DNA of 64,000 nucleotides from Psychrobacter pygoscelis. GTDB taxonomy: Bacteria > Pseudomonadota > Gammaproteobacteria > Pseudomonadales > Moraxellaceae. The notes beneath the pieces are model-generated. The model ran no database searches. It worked only from the letters and a program-made list of their open reading frames with translations, and was not told where the DNA came from. Where the stretch lies: positions 310,001 through 374,000 of the forward strand of contig NZ_RQRU01000002.1 of NCBI RefSeq assembly GCF_004335015.1, given 5' to 3'. Each line of letters starts with the position of its first letter. The stretch's first letter is position 1. Below are positions 1-8,193 of this stretch, piece by piece. Both the position numbers and the translations under genes were made by a program.

Positions 1-216
1 ACTATTATAGCTATCATAACAGACGAGTGAGCTTCTTAAGCCTTGTCGCTGCTAAATCAGCTTACAACAACTATTAAGCGTTGCTTAAGGTTAAATATCG
101 TGTCTAGCATTTTCACCTAGCTTTGACGCATGGAGGGGGTGATTCACAAAGTTGTAACACCTTACTGGTAAAACTACATAATGAAATATTTATTAACTGA
201 CCAGTAGGATAGTAAT

Positions 217-1812
217 ATGACAATAAACAAAAAGAAAATTATCAAAAAATTCCTGCCAAAACTTATTGCCAGTAGCCTGTCATTAGTGGGCATTTCAGCA
301 AGCGCTGATGTCCTACCTGCCTACCAACTCAATGACGGGTGGTACAAAGACGCCCAAGCGAGCGTCAGTAAAAAAGTCGCGAGTAAAAAAGACCTAGGTC
401 AAGCTAAGAATGTCATCCTTTTCGTCGGCGATGGCATGGGCGTATCGACCTTGACCGCCGCGCGAATCTTGGACGGTCAGCAAAAAGGTATGCTGGGGGA
501 GGAGAACTTTTTGAGCTTTGAGCAGTTTCCCAATACCGCATTGATTAAGACCTATAACACCAACCAACAAACGCCAGATTCAGCCGGAACGATGACTGCA
601 ATGGCGACGGGCGTGAAGACCAAAGCAGGTGTTCTCAATATCGCGCCCAAAGCCCTGCGCGCCAACTGTGCCAGTAGCAAGGGCAATGAGCTGACCACCA
701 TCTTTGAATTCGCGGAGGCCAAAGGGCTATCCACTGGCATCGTGACCACCGCCCGTCTAACTCATGCCACCCCCGCCGCCACTTATGCTAAGACGCCAGA
801 GCGTAATTGGGAGAGCGATAACAAGCTAACCGATGAGGCAAAATCGAACGGCTGCAAAGATATCGCCACGCAGTTTGTAGAGTTTGGCTCTGATATAAAA
901 AACAGCGACGGTATCGATGTCGCTTTTGGTGGTGGCCGTCGTCATTTCATTAGTAAAGACGTCACTGACTTAGAGGGCAAGACGGGCAAACGTACCGATG
1001 GGATCGACTTGACGCAAGTTTGGCAAGCCAATACTGGTGGCGTCTATGTAGAAGACCAGCGCGGTTTCGATGCTATCCCTGACAACGCTGACAAGGTGCT
1101 GGGGCTGTTTAACGCCTCGCACATGCACTATGAATCTGACCGAAAAAATGACAAATCGGGTGAGCCTTCTTTGAGTGAAATGACCGCCAAAGCCATTAAG
1201 CTTTTAGAAAATCGTAGCCAAAAGACGGGCAAAGGCTATGTCTTGGTAGTAGAGTCCGGCCGCATTGACCACGCACACCACGCGGGCAACGCTTACAACG
1301 CATTGAAAGACACGATTGAATATTCTGAAGCTGTCGATGCTGCCAAGAAGCTCGCAGACGATGACACCTTAATTATGGTCACCGCCGACCACAGCCATGT
1401 CTTCACCATCGCAGGCTACCCCAAACGTGGCAACCCTATCCTAGGCAAAGTGGTCAGTACTGATAAAAATGGCCTGCCGGAAACCACACCAAAGCTGGCC
1501 AGCGATAACCTGCCTTATACCACGCTAGGCTACACCAATGGTCTGGGCTACCGTGACCTTGGGACCGAGACGGACGCCGATGTGGCCTATGACGCTGGCC
1601 CTGCCGCAGGCCGTCACGACTTGACCAACATCGATACGACAACCCCTGGCTTCCACCAAGACGCGCTCGTACCGCTAGATTCAGAGACGCACGCTGGTGA
1701 AGACATTAGCCTACACGCGACTGGTCCTGGCTCTGCCTTCGTGCAAGGCGTGATGGAACAAAACTCAGTGTTTCATGTCATTAATAAAGCTTTAGCACTG
1801 AATGCTTATTAG
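217..1812 (+). CDS. phoA: Alkaline phosphatase, secreted
   Basis: A 531-residue alkaline phosphatase of the PhoA superfamily, which hydrolyses phosphate monoesters outside the cytoplasm to release inorganic phosphate. The N-terminus is Lys-rich, then hydrophobic, and ends in a likely signal-peptidase I site near residue 30 (SASA-DV). Metal and catalytic motifs are visible: VGDGMG near residue 70, DSAGT with the phosphorylated Ser at about 122, ESGRIDHAHH near 348 and TADHSH near 390. The start is supported by AGGAT about 8 bases upstream. The next gene is a close paralogue, so the pair looks like a tandem duplication. I found no convincing 11-bp-period Pho box in the 216 bases available upstream, although phosphate control is expected for the family. 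Confidence 0.93.
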   Translation: MTINKKKIIKKFLPKLIASSLSLVGISASADVLPAYQLNDGWYKDAQASVSKKVASKKDLGQAKNVILFVGDGMGVSTLTAARILDGQQKGMLGEENFLSFEQFPNTALIKTYNTNQQTPDSAGTMTAMATGVKTKAGVLNIAPKALRANCASSKGNELTTIFEFAEAKGLSTGIVTTARLTHATPAATYAKTPERNWESDNKLTDEAKSNGCKDIATQFVEFGSDIKNSDGIDVAFGGGRRHFISKDVTDLEGKTGKRTDGIDLTQVWQANTGGVYVEDQRGFDAIPDNADKVLGLFNASHMHYESDRKNDKSGEPSLSEMTAKAIKLLENRSQKTGKGYVLVVESGRIDHAHHAGNAYNALKDTIEYSEAVDAAKKLADDDTLIMVTADHSHVFTIAGYPKRGNPILGKVVSTDKNGLPETTPKLASDNLPYTTLGYTNGLGYRDLGTETDADVAYDAGPAAGRHDLTNIDTTTPGFHQDALVPLDSETHAGEDISLHATGPGSAFVQGVMEQNSVFHVINKALALNAY

Positions 1813-1847
1813 ACCTTAAATGACTAAGTTTACCTTAGCGTCATTCG

Positions 1848-1907
1848 CGGTCAATTTACAGGCTGTCAATTAATGAGCTGTCATTGAATGATCTGACAAC
1901 CAACAGA
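1848..1907 (+). repeat. Four 15-bp-spaced CTGTCA-like direct repeats upstream of the second phosphatase
   Basis: Half-sites CGGTCAA, CTGTCAA, CTGTCAT and CTGACAA start at 1848, 1863, 1878 and 1893, exactly 15 bp apart. Each is followed by an AT-rich spacer. The half-site is like that of a PhoB box, but Pho boxes have 11-bp spacing, so this may be a variant operator or another regulator's site. It lies about 100-160 bp before the downstream phosphatase start. The repeats are seen directly; the role is inferred. Confidence 0.45.
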
Positions 1908-2005
1908 CCATTAGTTCATCAGTTCATAGTCAATCTGAGGTGCAAATGACGCAACGAGCAAATACCTTGCATACTATTTCATAACTTTATTAGGAAGCCT
2001 CTACG

Positions 2006-3736
2006 ATGACTTACCTCAATCGAATAATAACAACAACACTGAGAAAAACCGTATTAGCAACTGCCATTGGTAGCGCGGTCATCAGCTATGTCAGTGGTTG
2101 TAGTACCAATGCTGTGCCAGTCCCCACTGCACCAACGGCTACCATACCAGTAGCGACCACGCCTGCAGCCAATATTGCTAACGAGCAAGCAACATCTATC
2201 CAAAAAAGAAGCAAAGTAACAGCTAATCTCGACAAAGAAAGCATGAAGTGGTTCCAAGATGGGGCGATTGAAGTCGCCAAAAACGCTCAAGAAGTCGAGG
2301 ACATCATCAACCAACGCGGCCGCGCGAAGAATATCATCTTGTTCGTCGGTGATGGTATGGGTATCTCTACCGTGACTGCCTCGCGAATCTTAGCCGGTCA
2401 AAACAAAGGCATGATGGGCGAAGAAAACGAGCTGTCCTTCGACAAGATGCCTTTTGCCGGACTTATCAAAACCTACAATACCAACCAGCAAACGCCAGAT
2501 TCGGCAGGCACAGCCACCGCTATGCTGACAGGTGTCAAGACCAAAGCGGGCGTATTAGGCGTCACCGACCGCGCCAATCGTGCGACTTGTAGTGGCGCTC
2601 ATGGCGAGCATGGCAGCGAGTTGGTCACCGCCTTAGAGCTGGCTTCAATGGCAGGCAAAGCAACGGGGATTGTCACCACTGCTCGACTTACTCACGCCAC
2701 GCCAGCCGCCGCCTTTGCCAAAACGTCTGAGCGCAACTGGGAAAGTGATGACAAGCTGACTGATGAAGCCCGCGCCAATGGCTGTAAAGACATTGCCACC
2801 CAGTTCGTCGAGTCACCCTATATCGATGTTGCCTTTGGCGGTGGTCGTCGCCACTTTATCGCCGATACGGTCACTGACTTAGAAGGCAAAAATGGCAAAC
2901 GTAAAGACGGTAAAGACTTGCGCCAAATCTGGCAACAAAAGACCGGCGGCGTCTATGTCGAAGACCAAAAAGGCTTTGACGCGATTCCTAATAATGCGGG
3001 CAAGGTACTCGGGCTATTTAACTCATCCCACATGCAGTACGAGGCCGACCGCAAGAATGACAAAGCAGGTGAGCCATCGTTGACAGAGATGACCACCAAA
3101 GCCATTGATCTGCTCAGCCGCGATAAAGACGGCTACTTTATGTTAGTTGAGTCAGGCCGTATCGACCATGGCCATCATGCAGGCAGCGCCTATAACGCCC
3201 TAACGGATACCATCGAATTTGATCACGAGGTAGAAGCGGCGATGGAGAAGACCTCACCCGAGGACACGCTTATCATCGTCACCGCTGACCACAGCCATGT
3301 GTTTACGATGGCAGGCTACCCGACACGCGGCAACCCTATCTTAGGTAAAGTCGTGGGCAACGACAAAAATGGCCTGCCAGAGCCTACCCCAACGCTTGCC
3401 AAAGATGACATGCCCTACACTACTTTGGGCTATGCCAATGGCCTTGGTCATCGCAACTTTGGTAGCGAAACCAACGCCGATATCGTCTATAACGGCCCTG
3501 CTGAGGCGGGCCGAAAGAATATCACTGCCTTTGACACTACCGCCTCAGGCTATCATCAAGAAGCCCTCGTTCCTCTCGACTCCGAGACCCATGCCGGTGA
3601 AGATGTCGGTATCTATGCTAGAGGTCCTGGCGCGCATCTGGTCACCAGCACCAGCGAGCAAAATGAGATTTTCCACATCATGAACTTCGCTGGTGACTTG
3701 ATTGAGAGTGCACGGCGCGGCGTAATGGCAAAATAG
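2006..3736 (+). CDS. Alkaline phosphatase, lipoprotein form
   Basis: A 576-residue paralogue of the preceding phosphatase, with the same motif order: VGDGMG, DSAGT with Ser at about 166, ESGRIDHGHH and TADHSH. It differs at the N-terminus: the signal sequence ends in a lipobox (VSGC, Cys32), followed by a Pro/Ala/Thr-rich linker before the catalytic domain. It is therefore predicted to be membrane-anchored rather than freely secreted. The downstream stem-loop at 3792-3826 closes the transcription unit. The gene is preceded by the 15-bp-spaced CTGTCA repeats. Alkaline phosphatase identity is firm; anchoring is inferred from the lipobox. Confidence 0.92.
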   Translation: MTYLNRIITTTLRKTVLATAIGSAVISYVSGCSTNAVPVPTAPTATIPVATTPAANIANEQATSIQKRSKVTANLDKESMKWFQDGAIEVAKNAQEVEDIINQRGRAKNIILFVGDGMGISTVTASRILAGQNKGMMGEENELSFDKMPFAGLIKTYNTNQQTPDSAGTATAMLTGVKTKAGVLGVTDRANRATCSGAHGEHGSELVTALELASMAGKATGIVTTARLTHATPAAAFAKTSERNWESDDKLTDEARANGCKDIATQFVESPYIDVAFGGGRRHFIADTVTDLEGKNGKRKDGKDLRQIWQQKTGGVYVEDQKGFDAIPNNAGKVLGLFNSSHMQYEADRKNDKAGEPSLTEMTTKAIDLLSRDKDGYFMLVESGRIDHGHHAGSAYNALTDTIEFDHEVEAAMEKTSPEDTLIIVTADHSHVFTMAGYPTRGNPILGKVVGNDKNGLPEPTPTLAKDDMPYTTLGYANGLGHRNFGSETNADIVYNGPAEAGRKNITAFDTTASGYHQEALVPLDSETHAGEDVGIYARGPGAHLVTSTSEQNEIFHIMNFAGDLIESARRGVMAK

Positions 3737-3791
3737 CTGCCGAAGTGGTTAGCGGCGCTAGTATTTTGATTGGTTAACCCTATGACTAGAT

Positions 3792-3826
3792 AGATAAGGC
3801 ACTCGCTTAGCCTTATCTGTTTTTAT
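3792..3826 (+). terminator. Rho-independent terminator after the phosphatase pair
   Basis: A perfect 9-bp stem (AGATAAGGC 3792-3800 with GCCTTATCT 3810-3818) and 9-base loop is followed by GTTTTTATT. Confidence 0.8.
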
Positions 3827-3863
3827 TGTCACAACATAAATATCACCCACATTAGAGCTTACT

Positions 3864-4589
3864 ATGAAACACCCTCTTTTATTGCTACTGGCGTTGATGG
3901 TCACGCCGTTGGCGAATGCCGAAGCTAGTACTAGCCATTTGACTTCCAATTCGACCACCCTGTCAGACCCCTGTCAGGCGAAACCCATTAAGGCCAACTA
4001 TGAGGTCAGCACCTTTATCAAGGATCGCAAAGTGGCGAGCTATCCATTTACCTTTTATCGCGACGCTACGCATGCACTTTATGTCTATCCTGACGAAGGA
4101 CTGGCTGACCTTTGGACTTTGACACAAAACAATCAGCTTGAGCTAAGCCGCAACTTTTCTACTGCTAAGCGCGCTATTGAATATACCAGTGCTGATCTAA
4201 GAAATGTCCATAACCGCGAGCACTGGGACAAGCTGTTTGGCGTCATTGATCTGCAGGGTGAATCGCCTGTAAGTCAACAAAGCGCGGATTGTAAAAGTAT
4301 TGCCACTTATAAAGACGCTCATAAAGACATCCGCTACTATAACCGCCTTAAGCTGCCTGCCAGCATGACCTTTACTAATGGTGATAAGCGCCAAACTTAT
4401 ACGCTAAAAGCATGGGCGTACTCGCACGAGCTTCAACAAAAGCTGAAAATATATCGCCGTTATGACGCGATGGACTTTGCCGATATTGGCGATAATGAGG
4501 CCGATCCCTTCGTGAGCAAAATGATTACGATGGGCTTTATCGAGCACGCAGAACCTTCACACACTGGCGACCAAGGTTACACTCATTAA
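3864..4589 (+). CDS. Secreted protein of unknown function
   Basis: A 241-residue protein with a clear signal peptide (hydrophobic LLLLLALMV, cleavage near ANA-EA, residue 19). The mature part has repeated beta-strand-like stretches such as YPFTFYRDATHALYVYPD, a short Ser/Thr-rich start and two Cys in the central half that could form a disulfide. I do not recognise the family. It follows the phosphatase pair on the same strand but beyond a terminator, so it is probably transcribed separately. The product is likely periplasmic or outer-membrane associated. The ATG chosen gives the signal peptide; the ribosome site is weak. Confidence 0.7.
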   Translation: MKHPLLLLLALMVTPLANAEASTSHLTSNSTTLSDPCQAKPIKANYEVSTFIKDRKVASYPFTFYRDATHALYVYPDEGLADLWTLTQNNQLELSRNFSTAKRAIEYTSADLRNVHNREHWDKLFGVIDLQGESPVSQQSADCKSIATYKDAHKDIRYYNRLKLPASMTFTNGDKRQTYTLKAWAYSHELQQKLKIYRRYDAMDFADIGDNEADPFVSKMITMGFIEHAEPSHTGDQGYTH

Positions 4590-4897
4590 TCGTAATAGAC
4601 TCAGAGCGGTATGAGTTTTTCGGTGGCGCTATTATAGATATCGAGTGGAATAACGGTAGGTAGTTGTTATAAGTTGGGCAGATATTAGTACTGATAAAAA
4701 TAAAGTGATTACAAACCATACAATTGTCCTGTAACTTGTAATACTATTGAAGCACTCGCACTTTAATCGCGACTGTGATTTTTTGCAACGCTATATACAA
4801 GTGATGAATCGCCACAAGATCAAATGGATATTGGTATTACTCTAGGCGATAAGCTGCTACTATCATTGTTTGACCCGCCCGACTACAAGGATGTCTT
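4590..4897. other. Intergenic region, weak terminator only
   Basis: No gene is seen. A short ACTCA/TGAGT stem (4599-4616) followed by TTTTT could end the upstream gene. The rest is AT-rich and presumably holds the promoter of the esterase gene. Confidence 0.4.
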
Positions 4898-6121
4898 ATG
4901 AAAATATCTGCCCTCTCTCCGCTTACAGAACGACTCACAGGTCCAATGTCAAAGCTAGCCGACAGCCCTGTATCACAGCAAGCTCAAGCGCGAACCACTA
5001 GGCTACTGGGAAAGCTGCCTAACCCTGCCTTATCAACTATAGTCAAACTCATCGGCTCCAATCCCGCCTATAAAAAAGCGGACCCGCTGATGCAGCTGAT
5101 TATGGCAGTGAATAGCATCACGAGTGATGGTATGGTCACAGAAGACGTCAACAGATCGCGCAAGATCTTTCATAATAAGGTCACGGCCTTACAAGGCGTT
5201 AAGCCTGCTATTCAGACCACCACCGATCTAAGCTTTAATAACCGAGACGGTCAAGCTATTAAGCTCAGAGACTACTTGCCGATATTGGCCGACCCCGATA
5301 TCATCCATGAGCTACCGCTGGTGGTATTTTTTCATGGCGGCGGCTTTGTGGTCGGCGATATTGATACCCACGACGAATTTTGTCACTATCTCTGTCATTA
5401 TTCTGGCTTCCCTGTCCTTAGCGTAGATTATCGCTTGGCGCCAGAGCATCCTGCCCCTGCTGCCGTCCATGATGGTATCGATGCGGTTATCTGGGCAGAA
5501 GAGCACGCAAAGGCGCTTGGGATGCAGCCAGGCAATATCATCGTCGCCGGTGATAGCGCTGGGGGTAATCTAGCGGCCACGGTCAGCCAGCAATTGGTCA
5601 AAATGGCTAATGAAGCCAATAATGAATCGACTAGTGACGCAAATGACGAATTGGTGAGTAAGCCTGCAAATAAGTCAGCTACGAAGAAGACGATACCGCC
5701 AGTAATGCAGTGGCTCATCTATCCCATTACTGATAATGAAGGCAGCTATCCAAGCCAGCAGACTTACGCTGAAGGGTCACTGTTTTCATTAAAAGATAAG
5801 GTGCTGTGCGAGAAGTATTACTTGGGCGAAAGTCAGCTGGATAAAGCCGATCCGCTAACCTCTCCCTTGCACGGCAGTCTAAGTGAGTTGCCACCTGCTT
5901 ATGTGGTCACTGCGGAGCTAGATATCTTGGTTGATGAGGGTGAGACCTATGCGCAAAGGCTCAAAGAGAGTGGCAATCATGTCAAAATTCAGAAGGTAGC
6001 AAGTCTACCGCATGGCTTTGTTAATTTAACTGGCGTCCATGCTGGCGCGCGCTGCGCGACGATCGATATAATCAAGAATATGAAAGCATTTTACTACGAT
6101 AATGTTGAGCAGCAATCGTAG
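4898..6121 (+). CDS. Alpha/beta hydrolase, hormone-sensitive-lipase-type esterase
   Basis: A 407-residue cytoplasmic esterase of the HSL (bacterial type IV lipase) family, expected to hydrolyse short- to medium-chain carboxylic esters. It shows the oxyanion-hole motif HGGG near residue 146, the nucleophile elbow GDSAGG near 218, the acid in ELDILVDEG and the catalytic His in PHGF near 371. A low-complexity Asn/Ser/Lys-rich insert follows the nucleophile helix (about residues 240-265) and is not usual for the family. There is no signal peptide. The gene is convergent with the next gene across a palindromic repeat. Confidence 0.88.
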   Translation: MKISALSPLTERLTGPMSKLADSPVSQQAQARTTRLLGKLPNPALSTIVKLIGSNPAYKKADPLMQLIMAVNSITSDGMVTEDVNRSRKIFHNKVTALQGVKPAIQTTTDLSFNNRDGQAIKLRDYLPILADPDIIHELPLVVFFHGGGFVVGDIDTHDEFCHYLCHYSGFPVLSVDYRLAPEHPAPAAVHDGIDAVIWAEEHAKALGMQPGNIIVAGDSAGGNLAATVSQQLVKMANEANNESTSDANDELVSKPANKSATKKTIPPVMQWLIYPITDNEGSYPSQQTYAEGSLFSLKDKVLCEKYYLGESQLDKADPLTSPLHGSLSELPPAYVVTAELDILVDEGETYAQRLKESGNHVKIQKVASLPHGFVNLTGVHAGARCATIDIIKNMKAFYYDNVEQQS

Positions 6122-6190
6122 GGCGGGTTACGCTTCACGAACCTGCCCTAGGCGATATGGTTGGTCAGCAATCACGGCTTAACTTACGTA

Positions 6191-6350
6191 GGGCTTTTTA
6201 GCCCTGACGTTAGCGGTTATCCTGCTGACGACAATGGCGCTGCGGACTGCGGCTGGGAGTGGTCGCTCGATTAGATGGAACGCTACCAGACGCATAAGTC
6301 CGCACGCCATTGGCTAAGCAGATAATAGCGGTCGGCAGGATTAGCTACCG
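6191..6350. repeat. Palindromic intergenic element, family 1 copy A
   Basis: About 160 bp between two convergent genes. The left end (GGCTTTTTAGCCC ... TATCCTGCTG) and right end (GGATTAGCTACC) are shared with 32607-32763. Inside, CAATGGCGCTGCGGACT (6232-6248) pairs with AGTCCGCACGCCATTG (6297-6312), giving a long hairpin. It has no coding capacity and resembles a nonautonomous palindromic repeat. Confidence 0.65.
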
Positions 6351-6431
6351 ACTCTCAGCTCACTATTCCCAACGCCCATTGTCATTGTTTAATCTTCCGA
6401 CCCTTGAGAGCTGCTGATGCCCTGACAGCGG

Positions 6432-7898
6432 TTAGAGCATCACGCTTAAGTCACTGGGGTAAGAGTTTATTCGTGAGTCAAGGCTGACGCCGCCTTGCCC
6501 ATCATCACTCTGACCATTGTCCAATAGCCACGCGGCGACTTGCTTACAAACTCTTTTACTGTACATCAAGTTGATATGGCTTACCCCGTAAAAGACCGCT
6601 TTATGCGCTTCTGGTACGGCCAAGGCATGCTCGCCAGTGTGCTCACCCAATGCCGACTCTATCGTGACCAACCCATCACCTAATAAGCTGGTGGCCTTCG
6701 ATTCGTAGTGCCCCTCGACCAAGGTAGCAGCCACCAAATAAGTACGCACATGCAAAGGCAGACGCGTAGGATGGCGAAAGTCTGCGGGTACGACACTGCG
6801 ATTTGTTAAAGACTTCCAGTCAGCTTCATAAATGCTGCCATAACGCAGATCAATGATGCCGGCACTACGCAAGTTACCTAGTTTGGCCAATGCTCCAGCA
6901 AAGGGAAGCTTGGCGATCCTTTCATGCACAAAGTTACCAATGCGCTCCAGACTAGCGCCCTGATGCGGTGAGCCTAGAGTGATCAAATTACCCACCCGCT
7001 TTATCCAACTAAAGCCTTGTTCTCTGCCATAAAACAGCGCACTACGCGCCACCAATCCGCCCATGCTATGACCAATCAGATCAATCTGCGTGATGTCTGG
7101 GTTGTCATTGAGCAATGCTTGCAGCACTTTGGATAAGTCGCGTCCATTGGTTGAGATGCGCTGGCCGGTATTATAGTTTAGGTACAAAACGGTAGATTGT
7201 GGCTGACTGCGGCGTATCTCTTTGCCTAGATTACCAATCTTAGATACTCCCCAACTTAGATGGCTCAGACAAAGCCCATGACATAAAATAATAATACGTC
7301 CGGATATCTCACCGCGTTGCAGCTGGCCATTACTATCGTATAGCAGCATAGAGACAGCCAGTGGATTATGATGGCTGACCAGATGATCACCCATGACCCC
7401 ATTTAAGACACTAACGAGCCGTCTTAGACTTTGCGGTAGAGGCTTAACGTCTCTTGGGCTACGGATATGATTGTACAGTTTTAATGATAATGTGAGATTA
7501 TTGCCCACCACTGACATGATAGTACGTATCGTGCCATAGAGTCGGCCGGTGATGCTGCGTTGCCATTTATTTAGATGGCCTTCGTTAAAGCGCCCTAATG
7601 GTCGTAGCAGAATCTCGCGGTGAATCGCTTCGACGATATCGGTAATCTCGACCACCCCTATGGTCGCAAGCTGAGTTAGCCCTTCAAAGAAATCAGCCAT
7701 AGAGATAAGATCGCGCCTGTCTAACCTATAACTGTCGTCTACATTGAAGTCCGCCATCTCCTCCACATACATATAGTCCAGCTCAGTCATCTGCTCATAT
7801 ACCGCGCCCTGATAGTGACTACTAGAATCAACCTTGCGAGTATGCTGAGTCGTAGCGAGCCAGTCATCGGAAGTACCCATTGGCTTAGAATTAGACAT
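6432..7898 (-). CDS. Alpha/beta hydrolase, lipase-like with GHSMGG nucleophile
   Basis: A 488-residue hydrolase. The N-terminal ~190 residues are helical and not assignable to a known domain. The C-terminal half is an alpha/beta-hydrolase fold with an oxyanion segment (IIILCHGLCLS), the lipase nucleophile elbow GHSMGG near residue 278, LGSPHQG just after, and a terminal GVSHINLM His motif. The pattern recalls PGAP1-like/triacylglycerol lipases acting on esters, but substrate is unknown. No signal peptide is present, so it is probably cytoplasmic. It is single in its transcription unit, facing the upstream esterase. Confidence 0.8.
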   Translation of the reverse strand: MSNSKPMGTSDDWLATTQHTRKVDSSSHYQGAVYEQMTELDYMYVEEMADFNVDDSYRLDRRDLISMADFFEGLTQLATIGVVEITDIVEAIHREILLRPLGRFNEGHLNKWQRSITGRLYGTIRTIMSVVGNNLTLSLKLYNHIRSPRDVKPLPQSLRRLVSVLNGVMGDHLVSHHNPLAVSMLLYDSNGQLQRGEISGRIIILCHGLCLSHLSWGVSKIGNLGKEIRRSQPQSTVLYLNYNTGQRISTNGRDLSKVLQALLNDNPDITQIDLIGHSMGGLVARSALFYGREQGFSWIKRVGNLITLGSPHQGASLERIGNFVHERIAKLPFAGALAKLGNLRSAGIIDLRYGSIYEADWKSLTNRSVVPADFRHPTRLPLHVRTYLVAATLVEGHYESKATSLLGDGLVTIESALGEHTGEHALAVPEAHKAVFYGVSHINLMYSKRVCKQVAAWLLDNGQSDDGQGGVSLDSRINSYPSDLSVML

Positions 7899-8085
7899 AA
7901 TTTTGGCAGCTTTAACGATAGCATTCGTTTTATATATTATCTTTTATATAGGGAAATAAGAATACAATAGGTTATCTTTTAAGTAATTTTGTTGTCGCCT
8001 ACAGCTATGCTAAACCACTTTAAACTTGCTACAGAGTGGCTGGGGCAGCTCTATAGCTGGCTGACTCTATTTGACAGATGAATAA

Positions 8086-8115
8086 AAAAATCCCAAGCCG
8101 CAACTTGGGATTTTT
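8086..8115 (-). terminator. Terminator at the end of phoX
   Basis: AAATCCCAAG (8088-8097) pairs with CTTGGGATTT (8104-8113) around a 6-base loop, with A and T runs on both sides, so it can work in either direction. It lies 80 bp beyond the phoX stop. Confidence 0.8.
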
Positions 8116-8193
8116 GCACTGAACTGAGCAAAATTTGCTTTGAGACAAATAGTAATACAGCTAAATCAGCTATTGAGTCATATTAGTGATTGA

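Noticed and set aside
1..216. Pho box upstream of the first alkaline phosphatase
   Set aside because: Scattered TGTAAC- and CTATCAT-like pieces do not follow an 11-bp period.
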